Below, in pieces: positions 22,786-32,838 of a stretch of DNA of 64,000 nucleotides. The stretch is taken from positions 992,001 through 1,056,000 of the forward strand of contig NC_039479.1 of NCBI RefSeq assembly GCF_003590095.1, in the 5' to 3' direction. The number at the start of each line of letters is the position of its first letter. Position 1 is the first letter of the stretch. The notes beneath the pieces are model-generated. The model searched no databases. It saw only the letters and a list, made by a program, of their open reading frames with translations, and was not told the DNA's origin. The position numbers and the translations under genes are program-made. The DNA is from Trichoplusia ni (Eukaryota > Arthropoda > Insecta > Lepidoptera > Noctuidae).

Positions 22786-23774
22786 TTTTATAATAATATT
22801 TACATTGTACATTGTCAGTTGTAATACAAATCTCAGTCCCATCCTTGAAACTTTGAACATCAACTGTACATTTAAGAGCGGCATTGTCGTGTTAAGTTCC
22901 ATATTAACTAGTATTGTTAGGCTGACTTAACAAACGTGAAGCTTGGTTTAAATTGTCACGATAGCTTCCTCGCTGGATGTGTAAACAGAATATTATAATG
23001 ATAGTTGTCAGAATGCTGGCATGGTGTGTTGGTATTACTGGTAGATAATCGGTACTTGTGTGAGAATTTTGAGGGAAATATTTTTTTTATTCTATTTTGT
23101 TTAGAGAATTTGGTATTTTTTTGGGTAAGTATAGTTAATGGAAAGTATCCGGTCAAGTACGAGTTAATTTTGCGATACTGAAGGTTTGGTACAGATGGGT
23201 TAAAAAAAAACAAATCAGCTAAAAAGTGGGTAACCTAGTTATTTATTTAAAAAAATCAAACTCTTGGTTATTGAACTCGTTAGCCTATTTAACGTCTATT
23301 TAGCCTAACGTGTCTAGTTAAGATTCCCAGGGTCAATTCCGGTTCAATGATTTTTTCGTTAAATTGTAAATGTTATCCGCTTCGCTGTTCTGTCAGTGTA
23401 TAAATTAAAAATATAACATCTACTAGGTGTGTGATTGATATAAAATATGACGCCGAAAAAAATAATTTAAAAATTTTAGCTAACTGCATTTTGGGTTATA
23501 CTGGCAATCAGAACCGTGGATAATTTAACTGAACGCTTTATACATAGCTATAGACCTAGGTTAAAATTTTAACTGTCAGATCACGTTTGTATTTGTATTT
23601 AGTATGCATTTTATGTCAGCTGCCTCTATCGCCAATGGTAGTCGTTGGTTAAATCGGATGAATAAAAAAATAAATTCTGAATTCCGATTTGTTGAAAATG
23701 GGCAAACTATATTAATTAAAGAACAAAAATATGTTGAAAAGAAATGTAAAAAAACATAACCATTACCAAATTTA
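22786..23774. other. Gene-less stretch with a repeat scrap
   Basis: GTATCCGGTCAAGTACGAGT at 23147-23166 is a scrap of the 'GGTTCCGTA' family end, minus orientation. At 23260-23345 a weak tRNA-like pattern ends GGGTCAATTCCGG. Nothing else is firm. Confidence 0.4.
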
Positions 23775-23910
23775 ATATAGGCCGTTTCTCAGGCACTTTT
23801 AAAACGTTACATTACTGACTCTAGTTGCACGGTTCATTCTTATAGCGAAGAACCGGCAAGAAACTCCATACGTTACTAATAACAAGACACAGCAAGATTA
23901 AGATTTCTGT
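23775..23910 (-). mobile_element. LINE 3'-end fragment (RTE-like)
   Basis: ATAGGCCGTTTCTCAGGCAC, TTTTAAAACGTTACATTACT, GACTCTAGTTGCACGG and AAGAACCGGCAAGAAACTCC match the fragment at 43725-43830 closely. Here the (TGATTT)n tail is missing. It lies directly beside a SINE at 23928. Confidence 0.65.
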
Positions 23911-23927
23911 TTGATGTTTAACCTTTT

Positions 23928-24165
23928 TAATAAATAAATAAATAAATGCGGACAACATCACACACATTGTTCTGAACCCAAAGCAAGTTGCTAAAGCACT
24001 TGTGTTATGGAATTCAGATACAACGAAGGTACCACAAACACCCAGACCCGAGACAATGTAGAAATGTGAATTTTTACATTGACCCGACCGGGGATCGAAC
24101 CCGGGACCTCAGAGCTAGCGACACCTTGAAACCGGTGCGTACGCCACTGGACCACGGAGGTCGTC
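23928..24165 (-). mobile_element. tRNA-headed SINE with (ATTT)n tail, reverse orientation
   Basis: On the minus strand the head starts GACGACCTCCGTGGTCCAGT (box A) and has box B GGGTTCGATCCCCGG. The body includes ACATTGTCTCGGGTCTGGGT and GGTACCTTCGTTGTATCTGA, ending in TGCGGA... and the (ATTT)n tail (plus-strand ATAAATAAATAAATGC). Same family as 29239-29461 and 63305-63521. Confidence 0.85.
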
Positions 24166-26650
24166 AATACGACTATAACATAAGTTCTAACAAGTCACAA
24201 TACAAAGAAGAAATCATGAACACCGAAAAATTATAATTTGAAAAGCTACAGGTAATATAAGGTAAGTACTAGATAAGTAGGTACGAGTATTAAGGAGAGC
24301 GCTAGACTGTTAAGCCGGTTTGTCATCAAACTCGTACTGGTTTGAATCAAACATGTTTGATTACACATCTGATTTGAAGGTTTAAGTTTGATGTATTTAA
24401 ATTAAAAAATTAAAATTAAATTAAAATACGTTTATTTTCAGGTATACACCCATATTTACACGAAATGACAGACACATACTTATACAGACAAATAAAACTC
24501 ATACAGACAAATAAAACATTAAAAACAGAACAAAAACAACTTTTATAACTATTTAACATTATTTAGTAAACATTTATTTAATGTTTCTTAGGTAAACAGT
24601 CTTATGACGTCTACCAAGGTGTTATTTAATATTTTTGTCTTGTTGTTTCACGTGCACTGCTATTTGCGGCTTTTGCGTAAGCAAGTAATTACAATACGAA
24701 GCCCATTGTATTACATATCTATTTTTTGAATGAAAACCTTTTTCAAAGTCACAATCAAGCGCTTGAGAAACGTTAATATAGTGACTAATTGCACGGTGAA
24801 GAAATACATTTCCCGTGGAGAAGAACTAATTTATGACCAGCCTTAATGTTGAGTCAAATGCATACATTTCTTTTTAATTCAGGTCCTTGGTTTGATAGTT
24901 TGATTTGAAGGATCTTCAAACGTTTGAATCAAACATGCCTGATCATTACGTATTCCCTTAAAAAGACAAATTGCTCGAACAAAATATTGTTTTGACAGTC
25001 TCATTAGTCTATTGGAGATTGGCCTGAAAAATTGCCCGCGAGATAACAAAAATAATGAATTTATTTTTCAGTATTTTTGCCACTAAAAATGTATGTCAAT
25101 TTTATATGTTTTCGTGCGTCGTTTTTTCTAAACCCAGATTGACGTTTCATTATTTATTTTATGGTAGCCCTTGTGTGAGTGAAATATATTTTTTAGTTAT
25201 TGACAGAAATTGAAATATTTAGGTTACATGGTTTTTACTGGTGTTTACTTAAAATAAATGATTTGGATCAATTTTGCATTTTTATGACATTACATTCCTA
25301 AAATGTAGGTATACATAGTCTATGAGAACTGGACACTTTTTCATTTAAATGAAAAATAGGCTTAATTATTAAACAATTTATAAGCGTTACAAAAAGCATC
25401 TGAAAAAATGGATAACAATCTCATCAAAGTCATCTTAAATAGGTTCGTGGAAGAATCAAGGCATTGTAAAATGAAGCAAAGCAGAAATAAGCCTAAATGG
25501 GTACTTAACATTTTACTTAAAATTACAATTTATGATTCAACCTTTTTGTTCCAAACCTTTGACATTTAGAACTAAGAATTTCAACTCACATTCACCTTTC
25601 ACCCCGATATACCCTCTGGTCCCTACATCGCTATTTACTTACATTTATAACTAACATAAACTAAGCAGGTACCAAAAAGTGTTAGTGCCAAAATAAACGT
25701 TTGTCCCAAGTTTACGCAAGGACTCATATGGTTATGTTTACACTTAGGATAAATTTTCACCTTGGAGTGCTATTGGTTCTCACTGTTATGTAAAAGTGAT
25801 GTTGATTCGAGAGTCCGAGTGATGTAATAATTTGTTTCTTTACTTTCGTAGCTGATAGAATTACTGTTCATTGAGCAACACAATTCAAGAAAAACAAATC
25901 ATGCTATTCGACGTAAGTCCTTATTTGCGATTTAGCAACGCAGTGTTGTGACTTGGACCTAATTGTTATTCACAAAATTAAAATTTTCAAAAACATTAAA
26001 TCGTTTAAATACATATTTTTAAATTATAAAACGCAATAAATAGTCAATCTTTATTTATTTATTATTTTTATTTATAATTAAAAAGAAAAAAAAAACACTT
26101 ATTAGAATTTGCGGACGTATTTCTCTTACAAAAATCTCACATGGTTCTCGATTTTCGAGAACGGCACTCATAGTAGTACCACAATAGCAATCTGTTCTGT
26201 CAATACGGCGCGGTCCTTGTTCGTGCCCGCAGCTGTTCTGCTGACACCATATGTTGTGTTCTCCTAACTAATACCAATGATGTGGTTTCTTGTAGTCTAC
26301 CCTTCTCTTACCTTTCTATTCTTAAGCGTTATGTAAATAATAAAAGTTATTTTGGTCAATAATGGAGACTGGGTCTAATTATTTCAAAGTAAGCGTTATT
26401 ATTTTTCGTGAGATATTTTTAGTGCAATCCGGTTTGGACAAACCAAGAGTGCTCATTCTATTGAATCTCTCCAATGTGCTGAACTGTAGCTAAATTCGCG
26501 TTACTTGTCAATGATGATCATTCCGTACAGTTGAAGTTTTCTATTCGTGTTCTAATCTAATGCAATGTGACATTATTTAAATTCTCAGAACTTACGAACT
26601 CTGTCTTGAACATTTAATAAGAAAGTTAATTGAAAACTGTAATTCTGCTG
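24166..26650. other. Gene-less stretch with a possible old repeat at 24300-24960
   Basis: GTTTGAATCAAACATGTTTG near 24340 and GTTTGAATCAAACATGCCTG near 24931, each beside TTTGATTTGAAGG or a variant, may mark the two ends of one element of about 650 bases. A TTAAATT-rich run at 24400-24430 looks like a retroposon tail. From 24960 to 26650 I see no gene or named repeat. Confidence 0.35.
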
Positions 26651-26653
26651 TCG

Positions 26654-26700
26654 TTTTGTGAATTCATCGTTTTCATAAAAAAAGGGATGAATTCACAAAA
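26654..26700. repeat. Hairpin with perfect 15-bp arms
   Basis: TTTTGTGAATTCATC (26654-26668) and GATGAATTCACAAAA (26686-26700) are exact reverse complements with a 17-nt A/T-rich loop. No flanking repeat is recognised. Confidence 0.75.
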
Positions 26701-27146
26701 AAATATTCAAGACTGGCATCAAAAACGAAACAGCGCTATATTTATATCAATAACATATTGTCAGTATAATAAACGCGTATGTTCCGAGGAGATAGTACAG
26801 GGTAACTATCATTTGGACAGGGCCCAACATGACGTCACTCGAGCGGGGTCGGGTGCCAAACATAGCTATCAACAGCGTCCTTACTTCTAGCATGTCGGCT
26901 ACTAAGTAATATAGTACAGTCATGAAGATTCTTTAAGACTAGTAATAGGAATAAGTAAATTAAAAGGCTGGGATGGTAAAGAGAAGGACGCAATATATTT
27001 TTTTACTCCCTTCGCCTTTTTGTATAGTTTTGACCGTGATCCAAAATATACAGGTTACGATGTTTATATGGATCCTATATGTATTAGGACTGTCGTTCTG
27101 TCTCAAACTGGGTAAGCAGATATAACATGCCTACGGTTTACAGGTC
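26701..27146. other. Gene-less stretch
   Basis: A 26780-26890 patch (GGGCCCAACATGACGTCACT, GAGCGGGGTCGGGTGCC) is richer in G+C than its surroundings but has no recognised identity. Confidence 0.35.
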
Positions 27147-27975
27147 GAATAATGATGTCCGTATGGATTGAGGAGCCACTTTCAATTTAAAAAGGAAGCT
27201 CGCCCCCTTATTTAGTAGGAATTGGATTCCAAAAACATACCGAATCTTGTCGAAAAATTAAATTTCAAAAATGAATCATCCTAGTTTAATTCATATAACA
27301 TGGTCACCCTAAATAGCGAATTCGTAAGGAATATTTAGAAGTGATTTGTTTTTCAGATACCGAACATATACAATGTTGATCTGTGCATATGTATTTAGTA
27401 GACCGTTTATACTAAATGTTAGTGTCTCTGGTATTTTATTCCGTTTTGATCTCAGGTAGGTACAGTCAATTATTTATTATGCAGACGTCACGATTGAGGA
27501 GCCAAATGAAATGCATTTATTTATTAAATTCGCTCAGTCTACTACTTTGTCCATATACTACAAATTCGAACACACTTACTACTAAATGTCTTTAGAGTGG
27601 AATATAAATTGACCAATAACTTTCATGGCAATTCATGCTCTTGTGTATAGATCGAGGAGCCACATTAAAAGTATTGTATATTCTTGAATATAAACAGTAC
27701 TGGGCTCAAATTTTTAGTAGACACTATACACAATTGCTACTAAATGATACAAAATTTTCAAAAATATACATGGAATACTTTCCGTGTTTCAGGTGGCTCC
27801 TCAATTCAGATGTTTGGATTGAGGAGCCACATTCACAGTTACATAACTTTAGACATATTATACTACAAATTTCAGAATTCGGTCTACAAAATTATTGATT
27901 TCCCTACTAAATAAGGGGGCGAGCTTCCTTTTTAAATCGAAAGTGGCTCCTCAATCCATACGGACATGAATAATG
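27147..27975. mobile_element. Non-autonomous DNA transposon, 813 bp, 65-bp terminal inverted repeats, 8-bp target duplication
   Basis: Element 27155-27967 is flanked by GAATAATG direct repeats (27147-27154 and 27968-27975). The inverted repeats start ATGTCCGTATGGATTGAGGA and match over 65 bases with one difference (A/G at position 30). A 14-base motif GATTGAGGAGCCAC from the repeat recurs inside: plus at 27492 (13 bases, then A) and 27817, plus with one change at 27650, minus at 27793. A second motif TTTAGTAG, or its complement, occurs at 27211, 27394, 27579, 27713, 27737 and 27904. There is no long reading frame, so it would need a transposase supplied in trans. The 8-bp duplication fits hAT- or P-like elements and the long repeats fit MULE-like ones; I cannot assign a superfamily. 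Confidence 0.88.
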
Positions 27976-28044
27976 AGGATAAGGCCAGTAGGAACAAAGA
28001 CATACTTAGTTGTTAACTAGGTTTAGTTATTTTTTGTTACTGTT

Positions 28045-28265
28045 TTTAAGGTTCTGAACACTAATATTAAACACAGAACCGTATTACTGAGGCACCGCTG
28101 TCTATCCCTCTGTCAAAAGGCTATATGTCATGAACCGAGAGACGTAGAGGAAATTAAAAAAATATATTTATTTCTGTTTTTTACTGCAAATATAATAATG
28201 CGATAGTTAAATTCATTTATTACCTAACCGATTTGTTTTTGTCGAACGAAACCTTCAGTGTCGCT
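28045..28265 (+). repeat. 'GGTTCCGTA' family repeat, decayed
   Basis: AAGGTTCTGAACAC, ACAGAACCGTATTACTGAGG, CACCGCTGTCTATCCCTCTG and GGCTATATGTCATGAACCG, then a TTTCTGTTTTTTACTGC stretch and GAAACCTTCAGTGTCGC, follow the family order. Confidence 0.6.
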
Positions 28266-28699
28266 ATCAAAAAGGTGTATTTTTTTTTAATTTTCTTTCT
28301 TCTCACCAGTCTTAAAGACCGCTAATGAGGTAAAAGTAATTCAAATCCATGTTCTAAATCCCATCACCACTATTTTTTTATTTACGTGATTGATTGACAA
28401 ACTCCCAAGCCCACAGCTTCCTCTACAAACTTTGATTCACTGAAGCACAATCACCTACATTCGACGAAGCTAAAATAAACAAAATGCTGAAGAAAACACA
28501 TCACTTCAATGTGTCATTGTTTCGTAAACTTAATAAAAAGTTGGAAATATACAAAAAAAATACAGACGAAGTCAGGTTAGAAACTTTGATAATACATCAA
28601 CGAGATAAAGATAGACAGGGTTACCTCGTAGAAAAAATGTTGTGTTTTGTATGACTGTGTCATTAATCAAGCAAGATGTTTTGGCTTCCTTGCGGTGCT
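28266..28699. other. Gene-less stretch
   Basis: AT-rich, no gene or named repeat. Confidence 0.45.
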
Positions 28700-28870
28700 G
28701 TATTAAGGTCCTGCGTTTTTGGCTGTAAGTTTGTCAGTTACAAGGCTGTATCCCATGAACCTTGACAGTTGAAAGTTTCCACCAGGTATCAGTCATGTAT
28801 TTCTGTTGCCAAAGTTTAGTTAGTCATGGTGGTCCTCAAAAAATCTCTTTTGGGATCTAACTAGCAAGAG
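28700..28870 (+). repeat. 'GGTTCCGTA' family repeat, decayed
   Basis: AAGGTCCTGCG, then CAAGGCTGTATCCCATGAAC, CTTGACAGTTGAAAGTTTCC and ATGTATTTCTGTTGCC match the central part of the family. Confidence 0.6.
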
Positions 28871-29238
28871 TTGAGTCAGTCAGGTCTTCATATCACTCTC
28901 TCTCTCTCACTATTTTTTTTTGCAAACAATCGGTTTCAGACCATATTGCGTATCACTCAGTCATTACTATTGTTCAATTTATTCATTAGTATCCCTCTGA
29001 GGGGTAAACATCTCCCTTACCTCCTTTCATCTCCTTCTGGGTCTGCCGCAAAGACTGTTTATTTTTTGGTACGCTATAATGTAATATTGTGTTATGTATT
29101 TGTCGATTATTATGTAAGAGATGTCTGTTCTTTAAGCCTATTTTTACTTTTAAAATTATACTAAGAAGGTGAAATATTCGCATCTGAAACCGCGAATCTG
29201 CAGTGATCATAGTAGTCAGCATCCGCATCAGCATTTTG

Positions 29239-29461
29239 GCGACCTCCGTGGTCGAGTGGCGTATGCACCGGTTTCAAGGTGTTGCTAGCTCTGAGGTCCC
29301 GGGTTCGATCCCCGGTCGGGTCAATGTAAAAAAATCACATTTCTACATTGTCTCGGGTCTGGGTGTTTGTGGTACCTTCGTTGTATCTGAATTCCATAAC
29401 ACAAGTGCTTTAGCAACTTACTTTGGGTTCAGAACAGTGTATGTGATGTTGTCCGCATTTA
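29239..29461 (+). mobile_element. tRNA-headed SINE, best-preserved copy
   Basis: Head GACCTCCGTGGTCGAGTGGC (box A) through GGTCCCGGGTTCGATCCCCG (box B), then body ACATTGTCTCGGGTCTGGGT, TGGTACCTTCGTTGTATCTG and GTGATGTTGTCCGCATTT. The (ATTT)n tail has shrunk to one unit. Same family as 23.9 and 63.3 kb. The open frame 29203-29670 across it is a product of the repeat, not a gene. Confidence 0.88.
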
Positions 29462-29594
29462 GCATCGTTCTTGGTAGTATTATTCAAACCTTCTCTATAA
29501 GTAAGAAGGACTATTCTCAGCAGTGCATAAATAATATAAACAGCAGTATATGTATACCTAGTCTAATATCGTTACATATTATTATTCTATATTA

Positions 29595-29788
29595 TCTTCT
29601 AATACATAAAATTCTTGTGTCACAGTGTACGCAATTGAACTTCTCCGAAGGGCTCGACCGATTCTCATGAAATTTTGTATGCTTATTAGGTAGGTCTGAG
29701 CATCGGACAAAATCTATTTTTTGTGCTCCCATTTTTTATTCCCTAAAAGTCATTTGTATGGCAAAAAAATGCTTGTTGGGACAGCCAG
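29595..29788 (+). mobile_element. Decayed non-autonomous Helitron
   Basis: Starts TCTTCTAATACATAAAATTC and includes CTTGTGTCACAG, GGGCTCGACCGATTCTCATG, AAATTTTGTATGC and GTAGGTCTGAGCATCGGAC. Ends GTTGGGACAGCCAG, a worn form of GTTTGCTGGGTCAGCTAG, followed by T. Resembles the Helitron type at 56473-56753 at its 3' end. Confidence 0.55.
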
Positions 29789-30764
29789 TGTTATATTATA
29801 TTTGGTTTGTTTCCGTGGTAACCCTGAACGTATAGTTTCACAGTTCATAACCTTTTGTTCGTTTCGAAAGTTTCACTGTGTTTTGTTTATTAATTTCATG
29901 TTTTGATAGTTTTGTTTTATTTCGTTTAGTTCCTGTTTTATTGCTTACGCTCCCGACGTTGTTTTGTTTTTGTCTAGCAATATTTTAGCGTGTATATAGT
30001 GTTGTATTGTAAGCTTTATGAGTTCTTTGACATTCTCAACAAGAATTTTTGAAATTTCTTAACAAACTTACAGCCTGGGGAAATGTCTTTGCAATATTTC
30101 AATGTCTTGAATTTGTTTCTAAATACTACTTTTAAAATAAAATACAATAAGATTACAGCTACTTTTAGTAATACTTATTCAACACATTATACAAATAGAA
30201 ACAAAATACATTAAAAAAAATATCTGTTAGACCTAAAATAAGCCATCACTTGCTTTATTAGATCACACTCTGCATCGGTGTTGCAAATCTTGTATATCAT
30301 AATATAACGAAACAGTAACTAAAGTTTATGCTGCTATGACCTTTTGTAGTCAGAGCATGCGCTCAACGAAACTTTATTAACCCTAACACACACGTCTAAC
30401 ACAAAATAAAATAAAGTTTGCCTAATTCGTCTATCGCAATATAAATCATGACGATCTTAACAACATCCAAAAGAGAACTCATCTTTGTTCCAGAAATAAT
30501 TGCGAATATTTTGCTAACGCCCTGCATTTGCTAGATACATAATACAACTACACTTGAATAGCAACTATCTCCCTCACCTCTCAATATACATAGTCAGCGT
30601 AATACGCTTGTTTCCCGCTAAATTTCATAGCGAATTAGTTTGCTGTAGACAAGCTAATTCAGAGCTAAATTGCGAAGATGAATCTGTTCTTGTATAATAC
30701 TGAATTGTGTTTAGTGATGTTAGACAATCTTTGGTTCTAAGAATGAATAAAGCATTCAGGGCCC
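29789..30764. other. AT-rich gene-less stretch
   Basis: No exon or named repeat. A partial inverted pattern CGAATTAGTTTGCT...AGCTAATTC lies near 30632. Confidence 0.45.
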
Positions 30765-30960
30765 CGATTCTGCTATTTACAATGGCCGTTGAAAAAAAAT
30801 CATTTTGTACGATTCATACATGAATGATACAACAGTTTACTCACGGAGTCGCGAGTCGAACTCGCCGCCGCGTCATAGTGTTAAAGAGTCTGGTTGGTTC
30901 CGAAACTAGTCGGATAATGCCGATAAATACGCGTGAGTAAGCCATTGTATCATTTAAACA
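30765..30960. repeat. Interspersed repeat with inverted segments
   Basis: Starts GGGCCCCGATTCTGCTATTT, a wording I know from lepidopteran repeats. Inside, AATGATACAACAGTTTACTC (from about 30833) is mirrored by GAGTAAGCCATTGTATCATT (to about 30954), 17 of 20 positions pairing. Between them CGCGAGTCGAACTCGCCGCC has a short palindrome. Class unknown. Confidence 0.55.
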
Positions 30961-31119
30961 AAACATTACGTGAATAAATTAAGTATTTTATCATGTACAT
31001 TTCTTTCAACAAGTAAATTTTTAAAATCCCTGGACTGTTAAACAGGTCATCCCCTGTCACTTTTTATTGGCTTGAGCGTTTTTTGTCGAACATGTCTAAA
31101 ACACTCACACATAATTCAC

Positions 31120-31230
31120 CTTTATTACAAACTAAATTGAAATCACTCAATCCTTTAGGGAGCTATGATACGACAGATAGATGGACACGTCAAACTTATA
31201 ACAACTCGCTTTGTGGGGGTTAAAAGTAGA
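31120..31230 (+). repeat. LINE-like 3' repeat remnant
   Basis: GGGAGCTATGATACGACAGA, TAGATGGACACGTCAAACTT, ATAACAACTCGC and GGGGGTTAAAAGTAGACC follow a repeat end common in Lepidoptera. A related piece is at 63690-63740. Confidence 0.5.
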
Positions 31231-32305
31231 CCTGATGGAAAACGGGACTTTCATGTAACTGTCTAAGTTATTCAAAATTATTTACGTAAGCCTTAACTAA
31301 CAATAGTTCAAAAACAATGTAAGAAACAAAACAATACTGAGCAGAATTAATTACGAATATAATCATCAGAACGCTTGAAAATCAGAAAAGACTTACCACG
31401 ACTTACTTATAATAATATTATTGTAAGTGCGAAAGAGAGATGTCGCTCTACGCGGTCTAGCGCGCTGTCCCGCTTACACGTCAACTTCAGTTTCACTTGA
31501 ATCGTGGTAGTAGGCCCCTCAGAAAGAGCTAGTAGTTTCGGACGATTTTAATTACAATATTTTCCATAGGGACGTGGCGGACACGTGATTTATGAAGCAA
31601 TTTCCCTATTGTTAACAGAATAAAACGTAATCTTACCACTTCGTTATAAGGGCATGTTAACTTGCCTATTGAAAGCGTTTATGTTATTTTATAGTTTATG
31701 TCACGTTACTTAAGGTTTAGTTTTGTTTGATGTTCTGGTCTGATGAGAAATAATTCTAGCCGCAAAAAACAGACAAAATTAAAGCCGTTGCAAAGTAAAA
31801 TAGGTTATCAACACTATTAAAAAAAACTTGCCCTCTCAAAATCAAAATTAAAAAAGGTGCTCATTTAACATGCATGCAATAGTTGAGAGACCAAAACAGA
31901 ACCACAGGATATAGCTAGTCAAAAAATAATTAAAACTACAACAACACAATTTTATATTCTTTTAATTAACATAAAGTCACGGGCAATTAAGTCTTTTGCT
32001 ATTTTTTTCAGGCGAATTTCGGCTTACACAGCGTAATAGCGGTTGCAGACCTTTCACACTGAAAAAATCCAGTTTACCTTATGCATTCGTAAATTGCCAT
32101 GAAAACGGTTGTATGGCAACTGTGCATGTATGAAACCAGGCATAATGTGAAAAGAAATTACGCTGTTCCGTTTATGTTAGCTATTTCGTGTGCGCTCGGC
32201 AATTGTCGGCTGTGTTCGGAGCAAATTTTAAATGGTACCTATTTTGATGTTGGATAGCTTGTTATCATCATTAGTATCTATTTTAAAGAATGCCATAAGA
32301 AGGTT
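31231..32305. other. Gene-less stretch with one CG-enriched patch
   Basis: 31430-31500 (GATGTCGCTCTACGCGGTCT, AGCGCGCTGTCCCGCTTAC) is CG-enriched and may be a repeat or a regulatory patch; I cannot decide. Otherwise AT-rich. Confidence 0.35.
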
Positions 32306-32309
32306 CTAC

Positions 32310-32600
32310 ATTATACTGGCGGCCTTGTGGTTCTATGCCCAGATTGCAAACACTAGGGGCAGGTTCGATCCCAAAGCCAGGTAAACTAGCAATTGGACTT
32401 AAAATTTACATGTAATTTTCTATTCTATGAAATGACTTGCAAACCGTGAATGAAAACATTGTGAGGAAACCTTTATTATAAATATTGGAATCTGAAATCA
32501 CCAAAACACAGTGAGCTAGCGTTAGGTTTGATGCAGAAATCCTCCTTATATGATAAGAGGCTTGTGCCCAGTAGTGAGACGTATAGGGGCTGATATTTTA
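32310..32600 (+). mobile_element. tRNA-headed SINE with LINE-type tail
   Basis: GGCGGCCTTGTGGTTCTATG and GGGGCAGGTTCGATCCC form a tRNA-like head with boxes A and B. The tail AACATTGTGAGGAAACCT, AATCTGAAATCACCAAAACA and AAGAGGCTTGTGCCCAGTAG TGAGACGTATA is a worn form of a tail shared by lepidopteran LINEs and SINEs. A Helitron follows at 32624. Confidence 0.65.
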
Positions 32601-32623
32601 GTTATATATAATTTGTTAATATA

Positions 32624-32838
32624 TCTATACTAATATATAAAGCTGAAGAGTTTGTTTTTCTGTTTGTTTGTTTGAACGCGCTAATCTCAGGAACTACTGG
32701 TTCGAATTGAAAAATTATTTTTGTGTTGAAGAGACCATTTATCAAGGAAGGCTATAGGCTATTTAACATCACGCTGAGACTAATAGGAGCGAAGATACAA
32801 TGGAAAATGTGGAAAAAACGGGGAAAATTTTACCTATT
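32624..32838 (+). mobile_element. Non-autonomous Helitron (Lep1-like), 3' end lost
   Basis: Starts TCTATACTAATATATAAAGC after an A and continues GAACGCGCTAATCTCAGGAA, GACCATTTATCAAGGAAGGC and ACAATGGAAAATGTGG. After about 32838 the 3' hairpin and CTAG end are not recognisable, although a CTAG at 32879 may be unrelated. Confidence 0.8.

Noticed and set aside
29239..29325. tRNA-like segment with boxes A and B
   Set aside because: It is the head of a SINE with two further copies; acceptor pairing is poor and the body continues without a terminator. Same for 20428-20510, 24080-24165, 32310-32370 and 45565-45640.
29203..29670. 155-codon open frame
   Set aside because: It lies across a tRNA-headed SINE and the flanking repeat; no protein motif.
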